Assembly (NCBI GenBank): GCA_030248195.1 | Contig: JASAND010015826.1 | Coordinates: 1-64,000, forward strand | DNA: 64,000 bases | DNA from: Trissonchulus latispiculum | Taxonomy: Eukaryota > Nematoda > Enoplea > Enoplida > Ironidae | Direction of reading: 5' to 3' | Part shown: positions 1 to 10,402 of the stretch, one piece after another | Layout: every line of letters starts with the position of its first letter | How positions within the stretch are numbered: the first letter of the stretch is position 1 | Program-made: the position numbers and the translations under genes | The notes under the pieces: model-generated | Databases searched by the model: none | What the model saw: the letters and a program-made list of their open reading frames with translations, nothing else | What the model was told of the DNA's origin: nothing

Positions 1-91
1 AACAAATGTATTTGGAAAGTTTCATCCACTTTCATAAAGAATTGAAGCTTGTAGGGTCGAATTTACACAAAGCGATACCAGCACCTTAACA
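1..91. mobile_element. End of a TTAA-flanked (piggyBac-like) element
   Basis: The last bases before the TTAA at about 88-91 read CCAGCACC, the same terminal motif (GGTGCTGG reading inward) found next to TTAA at 48954 and 56678. The sequence to the right of this TTAA is repeat family R1 copy a. In R1 copy c (near 52210) the same flank continues past TTAA into unrelated sequence, so this end looks like an insertion into a TTAA target in R1. The rest of the element lies outside the window. Confidence 0.5.
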
Positions 92-750
92 CGCATATAC
101 AGGCGCAAACCTAATACACCTCTTAACTTAACAGGAGGTGAAACGGTGGAAATTTCGTTAAACAAACAGCGGATACGAATCCCTAAATTTCAGGATTGAG
201 GCCACATCAGAGTCTTTACCTTCCGTTGCTGCTGCTCAGCTATATTATGAACCGCCAGACCCATACAGCTTTACGAAACAGTTGTTTAGTTTAGTTACGT
301 GCCATAAAATTTGACTTTGTTTTAGAGCTTTAAACAGCTGCTTAATGTTTCTACATGTTTCATTCAATCGAATATTAAAACCATGCCAGTTTATATACTT
401 ACTGCGACCGGTGCGGCTTGCTTCTCTTCTTTTTCCCTCCATGTTGCTCCGAATTACTAACGACTACGTCCTCATCCTCTGAGAAATGCAAATTGATTGG
501 TTGAGTATCCGGTGTACCCGGCGCGGTCCTGCTTTCCTCCTTCGATACGACCAGTAAGTCTCTTTCGAGCTTTCCCAGGCCGTTCCGTTATGCTGTATCG
601 CTCTGAGACTTACCAGCCTTAATTTGAGTAGTCTTCTCCGCCTGTCTTCAGGTGAAACCTTTTCTTCATAATCGACCTCTAACTCAGATTTCAGCTTATC
701 AATAGCCTCCTTACTGTGGATACAATAAGGGTTCCTAATTAGTGCTGAAT
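92..750 (-). pseudogene. Repeat family R1, copy a: unrecognised repeated gene with a conserved splice donor
   Basis: Read on the minus strand, this segment is closely similar to 52210-53050 (copy c) and more distantly to 4442-4841 (copy b). The shared coding piece, roughly 600 down to 403, ends in an acidic stretch (SEDEDVVVSNSEQ) followed by a basic run (KKKRSKPHRS) and a consensus donor GTAAGT at 402-397. After the donor, copies a and c stay similar, so intron sequence is duplicated too. Copies differ by frameshifts. I do not recognise the family. Acidic plus lysine-rich blocks suggest a nuclear or nucleic-acid-binding protein, but that is inference. The multi-copy nature suggests a mobile or segmentally amplified gene. 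Confidence 0.5.
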
Positions 751-793
751 TCTCACGTGGGTAGTAATCTCGGTACTACTGAGTTCGATTATT

Positions 794-1090
794 GCGTCTA
801 TCAAAAGATTCTGACACTGGCTAAACGGCCAGAATCACGATTTCGCAGTTTACGTTTAGCAACCTTCTTCGGAATGACATTCCGAGGAATCACAATAGAA
901 AATTTTCCTGCGCAGTCGGCAGCTTTCCAAGCAACATTCCGCATTGGCTGCGAAGAAGCAACATTCCAGAACAGTTGGCAGCTTTCCGGGCAACTTTCCG
1001 CAAGACAGCGCAATGCAATTCTGAAGAATATATCCCAACTGGAAATTGCATTTAAAACCAGAATTCTGTCATCGAAATATAAGAGAACAG
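794..1090. mobile_element. MITE-like repeat related to the element at 42002-42433
   Basis: It begins with GCGTCTATCAAAAGATT, the terminal sequence of the MITE at 42002. The interior contains repeated units such as GGCAGCTTTCC and AACATTCCG, similar in style to the interior of that MITE. No clean right terminal repeat ending in TAGACGC is seen, so the copy is truncated or diverged. The open frames crossing it on both strands are probably by-products of this repeat. Confidence 0.4.
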
Positions 1091-1147
1091 TTGTGTTCAT
1101 TGGTACGATCAAAGCTCGAATCGAATTAAGTATAACCATTTACGCCA

Positions 1148-1552
1148 TTGAGTTACGGTGATTCCGTTGGTTACTCAGGCAGAACTCGGGTTTACCGTTC
1201 AAGCGAGCAAAACACAATGCCCATGGCAGTGCGTTCTACAGTTACTAGCAATGGGTCTATTGCTACCGCTGGTCCTTGCACTCTTAGCACGGACTTTGAT
1301 ATTCAAACCTCAACTAATATCGCTACGCTTATTCCTAGCAGCGAATTAATACTTAGTACAGTGCAAGTCAGTTCAACGGCTGAAACTATGGCAACAGCTG
1401 TAAGCAATTGCCTTCAAACCGGACCAGAATTAATTATAGCTCTAATATGCACTGCCACGACTGTTTTAGGTTTTGTGGTTTTTGTTTCGTTACTCGGTCA
1501 CTTGCATATAAGCTCAGTTAAGTCGTCGTCGTCGTCGAAGTTAAGAATATAA
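1148..1552 (+). CDS. Ser/Thr-rich stalk exon, optional read-through membrane segment
   Basis: The frame is rich in Ser, Thr and Ala (for example STVTSNGSIATAGPCTLS) and reaches a good donor, GTAAGC, at 1400-1405 after 84 codons. This looks like a mucin-type stalk exon. If the donor is not used, the frame runs on through a hydrophobic segment (ALICTATTVLGFVVFVSLL) to a short Ser/Lys tail and a stop at 1550-1552, which would itself make a membrane-anchored end. The real exon start is unknown; the ATG is only the first in frame. A membrane exon lies at 2264-2415, but the preferred reading there needs phase 1 and this donor gives phase 0, so the join is not proven. Confidence 0.45.
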   Translation: MSYGDSVGYSGRTRVYRSSEQNTMPMAVRSTVTSNGSIATAGPCTLSTDFDIQTSTNIATLIPSSELILSTVQVSSTAETMATAVSNCLQTGPELIIALICTATTVLGFVVFVSLLGHLHISSVKSSSSSKLRI

Positions 1553-1576
1553 CTCAGGCTGCTATCACCGAACCGA

Positions 1577-1627
1577 CAGCAACAACAACAGCAGCAACAA
1601 CGACATTACTACCGCAGCCCGCTTGAA
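1577..1627 (+). CDS. Short Thr/Ala-rich stalk-like segment
   Basis: An open stretch built from ACA/GCA triplets reads AAITEPTATTTAATTTLLP before a stop. It has the same composition as the other stalk exons here, follows the 1148 frame closely and has no clear splice sites, so it may be a decayed stalk exon or part of the neighbouring intron. Confidence 0.25.
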
Positions 1628-2263
1628 AGTTACTATGAAACAGTAGTTTAGCTAAATAACTTTGACCATTTCAAGAAAAGGGTATTTACCTGACCATTTT
1701 AAGAAAAGAGTATTTACCTCAAAATCACTGTTTTCCGCCTTAGAAATACTGAAGGCTGGGCCACTGGGTTTGCCTTTGCCGTTATTTTTTGTTTTTCGGG
1801 CTCCGAGGAGGAGTGTCTTCGACCACATCCGTCTTCCATTTCCTAGAATCGGCAGATATGCCAGGAATTTCGTTCTTCTCTCTGCACGCAGCTTAGGGTT
1901 ACACCTCCTTCAATATTGAATCAGAGACGTCGTATTAATGAAGTTACGGGCATCTCCCAAAGTTTATCATAAAACAAACTTACAAAAAAATTGTCTTGGA
2001 TATAGTGTTTCAGACCTGACATGATTTCTGAATGCTAGAAGTTGTGCTTTTCTGAATGACCTGAAACTGAAACTCCGAGTGTAATCAATAAAACTGAAAC
2101 TGAAACTAAAATCGATTACTGAACAGTACTACTTCCAATCAGCCTAACTAAGCCTATCATTATGCTTAGTCCATTGATCAACAGGTGCGTCGATTCACTA
2201 ATCAAAATAATTGAACAGATTCTTGAACTATGCATGTCTAAAGCTCATTTCCTTTAATTCTAG

Positions 2264-2415
2264 ATGGGAGCCTCTTTGGTGACTTGGTTCCTCCATCTGC
2301 TCGGTATGCTGTTGTGGGAATTGCAAGTTTGTGTTTGTTGGGTCTAGGGATTGGAATCGCTATTTTTTATGTACCGACAAGCACGCTTTTAGCAAAGAAA
2401 ACGAAATTGAATTAG
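2264..2415 (+). CDS. Terminal exon: transmembrane segment and short basic tail
   Basis: The acceptor TTAATTCTAG ends at 2263. The exon reads in phase 1 (two bases, then 49 codons and TAG at 2413-2415). It starts with a short extracellular piece (GSLFGDLVPPSARYAV), then a hydrophobic helix (VVGIASLCLLGLGIGIAIFY), then a short cytoplasmic tail with the basic stop-transfer run AKKTK. This is the layout of the last exon of a type I membrane protein. A phase-0 reading (starting MGASLVTW) is also hydrophobic but shorter and less convincing. The likely upstream partner is the stalk near 1148-1399, with the phase caveat noted there. Confidence 0.5.
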
Positions 2416-4017
2416 TAGAATTCGAGTCAAAATATGGTAAAGAATTAATTGCTACGGTTTCGGTTTAATACGTTAGGATCTGCTAAATATGATTAAGAGT
2501 TTTAAGGTATAAATTAAGCATTCAAACAAGTCGTTGGATGAAACACTTATCGGATAAAACCTCTTAATATTTATTTTCTGTTTTGTAATTAGAAAGATTC
2601 AAATATACCTATTTTGTGTGTGCTAGATGTGGCCTGGCTTTGATTTCGACCTGGCTTGCATTTCTAGTAACAGTTTTGATAAACTATAGATAAATGCACA
2701 GTGGTGTCTTGTGCTTTAGTTTAGTTCGCTTATGGTATGTTTTGGGAACTAAGCGCAATTATTCAAAACAACCTGAACTGGTACGACCTGATACAGAGTT
2801 TATCGTGGGTCATCACTTAAATAAGACTGAGCCTTAGTGTACCCAATTTGGATAACAATTTTCGTTAAGACAAATAAAATATTTATTTGACATGAATATC
2901 GTTTCAATACATTTATCTAAATGAGAATTCGTGTACATTTCTTAATTTTGCAACTGATCAAACTTATCTAGTTTTGGGTAAGGCTGAAGAATGTTTTTTG
3001 TAACGTTATCAATATTTTGTCGAAATTGACTAAATCCGACCTGGCAAATCAATTTTATGTGATGTTTTATCTTCCTATACCGAAAATTGGAAACATCTAA
3101 ACGGGTGGAAATAGTACAACGAGATTGGCCTGTTTGTTGCTTATTCTACCGTGATAGTAGAATTCTATCAGACACCATATCAGATGATCACCTGCACTCT
3201 TATCATCCTGAGTGCACACCTGATTTTAAGTGGGTTTAAGTAACTGCCTTTGCTTGCTTTCATTTGTTTGTTCCCCACAAGTTCATCTGTTCAGTTTCGA
3301 GATTTGTGAGTTTCGAGTAGGATTCCGAGTTTCGAACTATTAAAAGAGCAAGCGAGAAGTTTGTTTCACTTTCAGATATAGCTGAATTTGTTCCATTTCC
3401 AACTTATGCTCTAAATTTATTCTATTTATAATTTCCTACTTCAGTTTCAACGGTTAAGTTCAGTTTCAGATCGTAATTCGTCAGTCACATCACATCTCAT
3501 GTTAGTTACCCTCATTACAGGCTAAAATTTGCACAGTTTCAGCTGAAACATGTTTAAGCTCAAACCAGATTTAGGTAATAGTTGCAGCTTCAGTCCCTAG
3601 CCTGAATTGTATGAATGAGTAAAAATACATTATGAATGGCAACTACAAAATCCAGCATTAGGAAATGAAAGTCCATAGTCTTGTTTCACCACTAACCACA
3701 TGCAAGCTGTAGAAAATAAGAAAACACACAAAAATTGGTGATGGTTGAACACAGCTCAGTGGAGTATCTGTTATTTTGTTAGGCTCAGTTTTAGCTCCAG
3801 AAATTAAAGCCAGATTCAAAAAATAAACTTAACGTTAGACAAATTCAATAGGTTAGAATTAAACTGGTCCTTTGTATCAACTCTTTATGATGAAAGTTCT
3901 TGCGTAAATTTGAATCTTTTCATCATCCCTTCATTTCATTTTGCAGAACAATCTATTAATTGAACAACCAACACCTCAACTAAAATTCTATAATTCAATG
4001 TTTTTACCGTCAAGTAG
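2416..4017. other. Intergenic or intronic, no gene seen
   Basis: No convincing exon was found. Dispersed short GTTTCAG/CTGAAAC motifs occur here (about 3290-3550); direct CTGAAACTGAAAC runs occur just upstream at 2060-2110, with further examples near 43330-43440 and 60215. They look like a low-copy interspersed repeat. Confidence 0.5.
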
Positions 4018-4078
4018 CCTATCATTACACCTGTACACCAGTGGCTGTACGACCGCTGTAACACCAAGCAAAAACTTG
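4018..4078 (+). CDS. Thr-rich stalk exon, copy 1 of a duplicated exon
   Basis: The acceptor CAAGTAG ends at 4017 and the donor GTAAGC begins at 4079. The 61 bases read one base plus 20 codons, including LYTSGCTTAVTPSKNL. The same exon end and donor occur at 32846, where the last residues are LYTSGYTTTVTPSKNL, and similarity continues about 280 bases into the intron. Conservation across exon and donor supports a real exon in both places. It would encode part of an O-glycosylatable extracellular stalk. Confidence 0.45.
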
Positions 4079-4360
4079 GTAAGCATGAAATGTGACAGAA
4101 CTAATACAATCGTTTAAATTTTATCCAACATGGTAACAGCTGTTGTGATTTCTTTATTATGGTTGTGAGGTTTTAAAATAATTTTTGCACAAATTCGACA
4201 AACCCGTTTTCCTTCATATGGCTTACCCCCTTCCCGAAACCAACTTGAAGCAATAGCGCTTTCGACATTATTACTATAGTAGGAAATTATAACGAAAGAC
4301 CTACACAACAGAGTATTCACCATATTTATGACTCTCCATGTTTAATGTCTTATGATGAAA
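4079..4360. repeat. Segmental duplicate of 32847-33130
   Basis: Following the exon, this stretch is clearly similar to 32847-33130 with scattered substitutions and small indels (shared pieces include GCATGAAATGTGACA and ACAGCTGTTGTGATTTC). It is best read as intron sequence carried along when the stalk exon was duplicated. The open frame on the minus strand here is not conserved and was not called. Confidence 0.65.
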
Positions 4361-4441
4361 ATATTTATGAATGTGCTTTGTAACCTACATTGAAACTGGC
4401 TTCTGACTCCCTGTCGTCACCCATACCACCGAAATACAGGA

Positions 4442-4841
4442 TTAGTGATGACATCGGTTGAGTGTCACCCTCTCCCATTCTCTCTCTCTCTCTTCGTCAC
4501 TGTTCACAACGAAAAAGTTCTTCTGCTTATTCGGCTTTTTAGTGGTTGTGGTGCTACCCATGTCTTCTAACCTCGCAATCTGCTCTTTTTCAATAATTGC
4601 GGAGTAAAATGGCAATTTCCTTTTGCAGAGCTTTAACCTGATTGTTATACATGTCGACAAACCCTCTCCTAACACCCGGAACCAGCATGCTAGGATCCGC
4701 AGCAGAAATCGCATAATAGCGCAGACGCAACCTGGCATAGTCTTTGCTAGCACCTTTAAAACAAAATTTATCACACATAGCAAACAGATTTAAAATTAAA
4801 AGCTGGAAAATCTGAGGTGAATGGATAAACCATGACTGCAT
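4442..4841 (-). pseudogene. Repeat family R1, copy b (frameshifted)
   Basis: The minus-strand frames here match the R1 coding region. The block ARLRLRYYAISA near 4710-4740 aligns with ARLRIRHYAISA in copy c, followed by a shared FxDxx...LQK region. A frameshift near 4600 moves the reading into a second frame containing TTTTKKPNKQKN and an acidic/basic run (DEEREREWER) that corresponds in place to the acidic region of copies a and c. The copy is more diverged than a is from c. No known domain was recognised. Confidence 0.45.
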
Positions 4842-5737
4842 TTCTCTTTAAAATAGCACATTGAGCCATTGAGAAATTCTGCCGACAGAAAAATTTTTAT
4901 GTCAACTTGAATCTTCAAAAATTGCCAAACATTTTGAAAAGTGTCAAATGTCGAATGTCGATTGTCGAAAATGTCCCCCAATGTCAAAAAATAAAATCTC
5001 CTGAAATTGAAAATTTCTGAGATAATTGAACTCCTACAGAAATTGAGACAATCCGAAGCTTCGACGGCTTTGCTTTACGAAGCTCTAGTCCAATCAGGTC
5101 AGTATAACCTGGCGAAGCTATTCGACTGCGCGCCATTGGAAAAGGGTGTTACATGGTTACTGTAGTCAAAGTCCAAAGACTTGATATCCCAAAGTCTGAA
5201 AACATTACCAAGTATTTAGTCCGCACGACTTGATGTGGCAATGTTCCTTGGACCTAAAGCTTGTGACAGTCGCGCCATTGTCTTGATTAAATGGCAAGTG
5301 AATCATGCAACGAAAACTTGGAAGATTCCCGAATGGTTCGTATCCCCGTGGAATCATTACGATTGCAAAAAACATAATAAATGAACAGGTGTATAAGCTA
5401 CAATTATTGAAAATATATGTCCTGTAGTTATGTGTTCAAGTTGTAAATTGTTTATTACATATACACTATACAAACAATGAATATACAATAGAGTCGGCTC
5501 AAAGTCTGTAGGAATTGGTAATGGTATATTGCTGGAGTCAGGCTCAGGGTCCGGTTAGGACCAAACGTCTACCTAAAACCAACAGAAAAATACCACAAGT
5601 AAAGCAAGATACTGGGTAGTAGATAGAAAGTTGCAAGCATAAAATTTACAGTGAAAATAGCAAGTATAAAGAAAAGTTAAAGTGTTATCAAACAAAACCA
5701 AATGATAGCGAAGAAATAAACCAAAAGTGCAGCTCAT

Positions 5738-5998
5738 TCACCTCGGTACACAAGGCTTCTTTTTCTTCAGTTTGTGGTCACGCAGCCTGCCGCGAGTGCT
5801 AAACCTTTTCCAGCAAATTGGGCACACAAGTAATGCATGACCATTTCGATCATGCCCATCGCTTCTAGGAATCAAATTTCCTATAACAATTGGGACAAAT
5901 GACAGATTTAGGACGTTTGGAGGAATCAATGAAGTGTTCATCCATCTATTAGTAGCGTTGAAGGTTACTTTTGATGGGTTACTGATGGGGAGAGACAA
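5738..5998 (-). CDS. Zinc-finger-like fragment (C-terminal end)
   Basis: The minus-strand frame contains CPICWKRFSTRGRLRDH followed by a lysine run and a Cys, giving Cys-x2-Cys-x12-His-x8-Cys, then ends two codons after VPR. This resembles a C2H2/C2HC finger of the kind found at the N-termini of some retroelement proteins and in transcription factors. Upstream on this strand (6078-6230) is a Pro-rich frame that may belong to the same coding unit, separated by a small (AAC)n-tailed insertion. One finger alone does not identify the protein. Confidence 0.4.
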   Translation of the reverse strand: MSLPISNPSKVTFNATNRWMNTSLIPPNVLNLSFVPIVIGNLIPRSDGHDRNGHALLVCPICWKRFSTRGRLRDHKLKKKKPCVPR

Positions 5999-6001
5999 AG
6001 G

Positions 6002-6077
6002 TTAGCTCCCTCATATAGCCTCTTGGCTGAGTATAGCCTCATATAGCTTGGAATAACAACAACAACAACAACAACAA
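6002..6077 (+). mobile_element. Short SINE-like insert with (AAC)n tail
   Basis: A segment with two CATATAGC repeats around GGCTGAGTATA ends in about seven AAC units. The motif GGTTACTTTTG occurs on both sides (near 5962 and 6075), which could be a target duplication or a remnant of local duplication. On the minus strand the AAC tail translates as poly-Leu and artificially extends the neighbouring Pro-rich frame. Confidence 0.35.
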
Positions 6078-6230
6078 GGTTACTTTTGGTGGTGTAGGCC
6101 TTCGTACAGGTGGGATAAGGACAGGAAAAAGGTGGTTTGGGCAAGGGGTCGGCAAGGGTGGTAAGGTTAGTTCAGGAGTCGGAGTCGGCTCGTCCAGCTT
6201 GAAAAACACCCCCCTGGTCACGTTGGCTTG
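6078..6230 (-). pseudogene. Pro-rich coding fragment upstream of the zinc finger
   Basis: The minus-strand frame reads DEPTPTPELTLPPLPTPCP and continues Pro-rich before running into the AAC-tailed insert. A similar short stretch (PSKVTF versus PPKVTL) occurs on the other side of the insert at the start of the zinc-finger frame, so the two pieces may have been one exon. There is no clear acceptor or start. Confidence 0.3.
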
Positions 6231-6449
6231 ATATTTTGGAAAAGAAAGTCCTTTCTCTCCTTGAACCGTATAAAAGATTACATGAGCAAGGATTTATTGA
6301 AAAAGAGGATTTTGGCCAAAATGTAATTATTTTTAAACACAGCTTTCTTTGTTTTCCCAAAAACAACCCTTTCAGGGGAATTGGTTCCTGGAATATGCAA
6401 AATTTCGTAACAGAACACGTTTTGTCGATTTTCTGAGGCACCAAAAGTC

Positions 6450-7700
6450 ATCATTTGTAAACAAAAAATGACTCTCGGGCATATGACCTTTTTCTTCAAG
6501 CAGCAAAAAATTTTGATATTTTTGACATATTTGGAAAAAATTGATGTTTAAAGACTACCAACCTGTTGTAATCGTTCCGTCATAATCGGAAGTTATTTCT
6601 AATTAGAATTGTTCTTTTTTTGAGTACGATCTCCTTATTATAAGTATTAAAATGTGTTGATCAGTTTCTGATTTCTTAAATTTAGCAATTTATAGTTTTT
6701 CAAAAACTTTTGTTTGTAAACTCATACATACTTTAACTCAGGTACTGAAAAATATAGTCGGTTTTAGATGTTTTAGTCGGTTTCAGAGACATAATCATTT
6801 TAGAGAGATAAAACTCAGATCAAAAATAGTTTCCATCTGCCTTATAGCTCAGATTCGGTAGTTGTCAAGCAATGATTCTAACTTTTGTCACGCGAAAAGG
6901 AAAACTTCGACTGAAATAAAACTTGGATCATTATTATTTCCTGATCTTTTGAAAATCTTCTCAGGTCTGAGAAAATATACCAAATACATCACTGAATGCA
7001 AAATTCGTTTGTGCAAAGATGCTCATTGATTAGTTATAACTAGCGAAATAAGCAACTGCCAGCAAGAGAAGGTTTTTGTAACATATAAAACTGATAAAAC
7101 AACAATAAACAACAATAAAAACAACCATTAAACGTATAAGCAAAAGAAAATTTTATGCCTCCCTCACACTGTTGAAAATGACACTATTACATTTTCTACT
7201 TTATGCCTGCACGTCTAGGGGTTCACAGGAGAACTAAGCTAATCTATTGAAGAAACGTCTAACCCTATCTTATCAAAATTTACGTTTTTGCATGAAATGA
7301 ACCAACACACGTTCAATGGACGATGATTATGCAGACCCCGTCTAGTGACTGTTAGCACTGAGCCAGTTTTCGCATAAAAGTTTTAAGAACATATTTGCAA
7401 ATGAAACAGTTTTGTCCAACGCCGAAAACTTATATACTTGAAGTTAGCGTTTGTAATTGCACTGTAGAAGGTAGTTGGCATACCTGGCTTGACAACAACA
7501 GCTTGGTTAATTAGTTATTTAATTTAAACTAAAAACTTGGAATCCACTTATACCGAAAACTGATAAGCCTTTATTGGCATATAGTTTCTGCAAAAATTCT
7601 ATTGGAACAACTGTTGGAATTAACTTGTTAATTAATTAATTAATTAATTAAATTTGTGTGGATTTCTATTATCGAGATATGTTTCAATCATATGTTTTAG
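6450..7700. other. No gene seen; AT-rich spacer
   Basis: No supported exon. It contains a short (TTAA)n run at 7626-7652 and dispersed GTTTTAG/GTTTCAG motifs. The 3' edge, TATGTTTTAG at 7691-7700, is a plausible splice acceptor for the exons that follow. Confidence 0.4.
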
Positions 7701-7721
7701 GTATGGAAGATCGAAAGCTAA

Positions 7722-7907
7722 GCCAATTCTCAAAAAGGACTGTATCTTGTAGACGAAGATTTTGATATTCCACGAGATGCCCGATACAGCCCAACTTCGG
7801 TCCACTTTTGTAGAAAGGTTGGACCCAATGGTGTCTGCAGTGAAGTGCTGCTCTGTATGGCACAGCTGTGGATTATTTCAGTCAGTTCGAGAGTTATTTT
7901 CATCTGA
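7722..7907 (+). pseudogene. Kinase N-lobe-like exon (possible)
   Basis: An open frame from just after a TAA at 7719 reads DEDFDIPRDARYSPTSVHF, then CRKVGPNGVCSEVLLCMAQLW. The order of a hydrophobic strand ending in Lys and a helix with Glu (SEVLLCMAQL) recalls the beta3-alphaC part of a kinase N-lobe, but similarity is weak. It is placed upstream of two exons with clearer kinase features (8772 and 9022). A second frame from the acceptor at 7700 gives a short terminal-type exon ending about 7764. Low confidence. Confidence 0.25.
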
Positions 7908-8431
7908 AATTGTAAAATGTACTGCCAAATTCATGAACGGTCAAACTAAATTGTTACTTCTGTTGACGGTCCAAGGCCGGACTAGCTAAGTCTCACAATC
8001 ATTCAAAATTGGGCGCGCACTTCAGTTGAGGTTGAGCTCTTGTCAAGGTTAGGCGGGTCTTTTTATCACCTTCCACGCTTCATTAATTCCGTTAGTTTTG
8101 GGGGCGCCTTTTCACACCTTGTGTCTATTGTGTCCTTTTTGGAATTTTCCTGTCGGGTCTGTTATTCTTTATTTGATTGAATTTTGTTCTGGTGCCTTGC
8201 ATAGTCTTGCAATTTAGAAGTTTATATAGTTGTTTTGTTCTTTTCCCTTTGTAAATTTAACCAGTAAACTTGCGTCACTTTTTAGTTTTCGCTTGCTAGT
8301 TTTGTAGTTGGTCAGGGTAGTTGGTCGAGCGGAATCTGACTAGCACACACTCTGTCGAATCGGTGCAATCTTCGAAATTTACGAGAAATTCGCTTGTCGG
8401 GAGTCACGCTCTAAGAGCGTACTTTCTACAG

Positions 8432-8645
8432 GTTTATTTCTGTGATTGAAATTGTCTGTCCAGAGATTAACTTAGTCCTAATCTCTACACAGCCTATCGC
8501 TCGATTGAAACTTTTGCAAGTATCAATTGAGGTCGGAGCTACAAATATTCAAACCATCGCTTTCACCGACAAAGGCAATGTTGGGAATGTTAGAACGTTG
8601 CCGGGGCATTGCAAGTCATCGATTTTACTTTCAGCACTGGATTGA
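8432..8645 (+). CDS. Candidate exon of unknown family upstream of kinase-like exons
   Basis: Acceptor TTTCTACAG ends at 8431. The frame is open for about 70 residues to a TGA at 8643-8645, with balanced hydrophobic and polar residues (for example LKLLQVSIEVGATNIQTIAF). No donor that rejoins the next kinase-like exon is obvious. The family is not recognised. It could be part of the same decayed gene or unrelated. Confidence 0.3.
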
Positions 8646-8771
8646 ATGATCCCGCCCTTTTTTCTTTTTGATCATTCCTAACATCTTTGAGTGAGGATTT
8701 TTATCGATCGGAAAAGGCATTGCCCAGTTTGGGGCATGTACAGAAACCGAATTAAAATTATTTCTGTACAG

Positions 8772-8905
8772 GATTTGGAAGCTGCTAAAAGATTACTTTG
8801 TAGCTGGGTATGTCAACGGAAACCTGACCGCTGAAAGCGTGCTTTTCAACAGAGAATCAGGAATGGCTCTGGTTCTGCTGGATTATAGTGGTTTAGTCAA
8901 GATGG
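8772..8905 (+). pseudogene. Protein-kinase-like exon: catalytic loop and DFG region, degenerate
   Basis: Acceptor TTTCTGTACAG ends at 8771. The frame reads YFVAGYVNGNLTAESVLF and then MALVLLDYSGLVK. This matches the layout of a kinase catalytic loop (HRDLKPENIL-like) followed by beta8 and the DFG segment, but His-Arg-Asp is replaced (NGN) and DFG reads DYSG. The exon can end at 8905 in phase 1 before a weak GT; if read through it stops at 8911-8913. The next exon at 9022 starts in phase 1, so the two join in frame. A pseudokinase or dead kinase gene fits; no kinase subfamily is assigned. Confidence 0.45.
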
Positions 8906-9021
8906 GTCCATAGTATTCCCTTAAAAGTATTCTGAAATTCCATAACACAGCAATCATTTTACATCGTTCTAGAAATGCTGAAAGAGTATCTGTGGATGGA
9001 GATATTTTGTTGTCATTCCAG

Positions 9022-9203
9022 CTGAGACATTCTATCTTGCTCTTGGAAAAATCTTCACTAAAACGACTATTTACTCTGGGCCTGTTACCTTTTCGTCGAT
9101 GGCTCGAAAATTCATCCTAAGTCTACTGAGAGAGGAAGCTGCTGTACCTTTCACAAAAGTGGTGTATGATTTTGCAATTTTGATGGTGGTTTCCTTCCGA
9201 TAA
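9022..9203 (+). pseudogene. Protein-kinase-like exon: activation segment to helix F region
   Basis: Acceptor TTGTCATTCCAG ends at 9021, phase 1. The frame contains FSSMARKFILSLLREEAA, where MARKF sits where kinases have the APE motif, then PFTKVVYDFAILMV about 18 residues later, matching the usual DVxSFGILM pattern of helix F. It stops at 9201-9203, so a C-lobe remainder would be missing. With the 8772 exon it gives two kinase landmarks in the correct order and spacing. The key acidic and APE residues are altered. Confidence 0.45.
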
Positions 9204-9704
9204 ATCTGGTGTTAAAAACCTACTTTACGAACTGTTAATCCGCCCCAAATTACTTTACTTGTATTTCGTGAATGATCAATGTAACAGTCTCAAACAACAA
9301 CCATCCGATAATATATAAGTTAGCTTAGATGCATATTTGATCAGTGTTGTTATTCTTCCGTATGTGCTGCGGCCGGTAGTGCCACTTTATGGTCATTTAT
9401 TGCCCTATATATATTTGGCTATATTAAATCCAACGTAAGTTCTAGTAAACGCCATGACTAATTTCTTCTTTTACTAGGGAAGGTTTAGATAGGGATTCTC
9501 TTTCTTTCTTTGCGAGTTGCGCCCTAGGTTAGGCTAGCACAGAACCTGCATCGTTTCGCCATCTAAGTACCGGTTTGGTACCGTACAGTATCCAGGTAGC
9601 AGTAACACTGCTATGTCCTATTGTGTTTGTATCATGGCACGAGCTAAGTTAAACAATGTTTCATAAATAATACTACACTTTACAAACACAGCTCAGTAAA
9701 GACA
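9204..9704. other. Spacer between kinase-like exons and Polinton integrase
   Basis: No coding exon was recognised. If a Polinton terminus is preserved it should lie in or just before this stretch, but I could not match a long terminal inverted repeat to sequence beyond 16.7 kb. Confidence 0.3.
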
Positions 9705-10402
9705 ATGTTGTCACCAAAGGCAGAGCGATTTTTAAAGAATCTCTACTACACACCAGGTCAACCGGGTGTATATGGTTCAAGTTATGTCCTGCTCATTGCT
9801 ATGAAGAAGTCTGGTTTTACAGGAGTAACACTAAATGATATTGGAAAATGGTTCAAGACTCAGTTCTCACACAACATTCACACAAAACCAGCTAAAGTGT
9901 TTGCAAGACAAAGAACAATAGTACCTGACAAAAATTTGCAAAGGGAATCACACGTGGCCCATTTTTCGAAGTATCAATCTCCACTTGTCTTGGTATCAGT
10001 TGATTGTTTCAGCATGAAAGCTGCAGCTGTTCCGTTAAAGCGAGAAACGGCAAAACAATGTTCAAGCGCATTTCAATCAATATTAGTGAGTATGGAAGGA
10101 ACTCCGTGTATTTTTCGAACCGACCAAGGTACACCGTTCGTGTCTAAACATTTTCAAGCAATGTTGAAAAAACATGGTATTAAATACGTGATGGCACAAG
10201 GAGAAAAAGCAGTATTAGCAGAAAGATTTATTCAAACCCTGAAACCAAAAGTGTTCAAATATTTAGGTGACCACAATAAGAGAAGCTTCAGGGACCTTCT
10301 TCCACTAATCATACAATCCTAGAATAAGTCTTATCACCGTATGATTGGGATGAGCCCTTCAGAAGTCGATGAGAAAATCGACAGTTTGGCGGAAAGGTGC
10401 TA
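9705..10402 (+). pseudogene. Polinton/Maverick-type integrase with internal stop
   Basis: This is a retroviral-like DDE integrase of the kind encoded by Polintons/Mavericks. N-terminal residues (LYYTPGQPGVYGS, then a GVTLNDIGKWF motif) match the family's Zn-binding/HTH-like N-terminus. The core shows SVDCFSMKAAAVPLK, FRTDQGTPF with the second catalytic Asp, and KAVLAERFIQTLK with the catalytic Glu. The first catalytic Asp, normally in a DLVD-type motif before the VDCFS strand, appears replaced (ESHVAHF). A TAG at 10320-10322 interrupts the frame. The same frame continues with NKSYHRMIGMSPSEV, the conserved family C-end, to a second TAG at 10401. The gene is therefore broken or its stop is a sequencing error. 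It belongs with the ORFs at 12656-13406 and the polymerase at 14.2-16.7 kb. Confidence 0.85.

Noticed and set aside
801..1139. 112-codon minus-strand frame opposite the 742 frame
   Set aside because: Lies in a MITE-related repeat and has no splice or family support.
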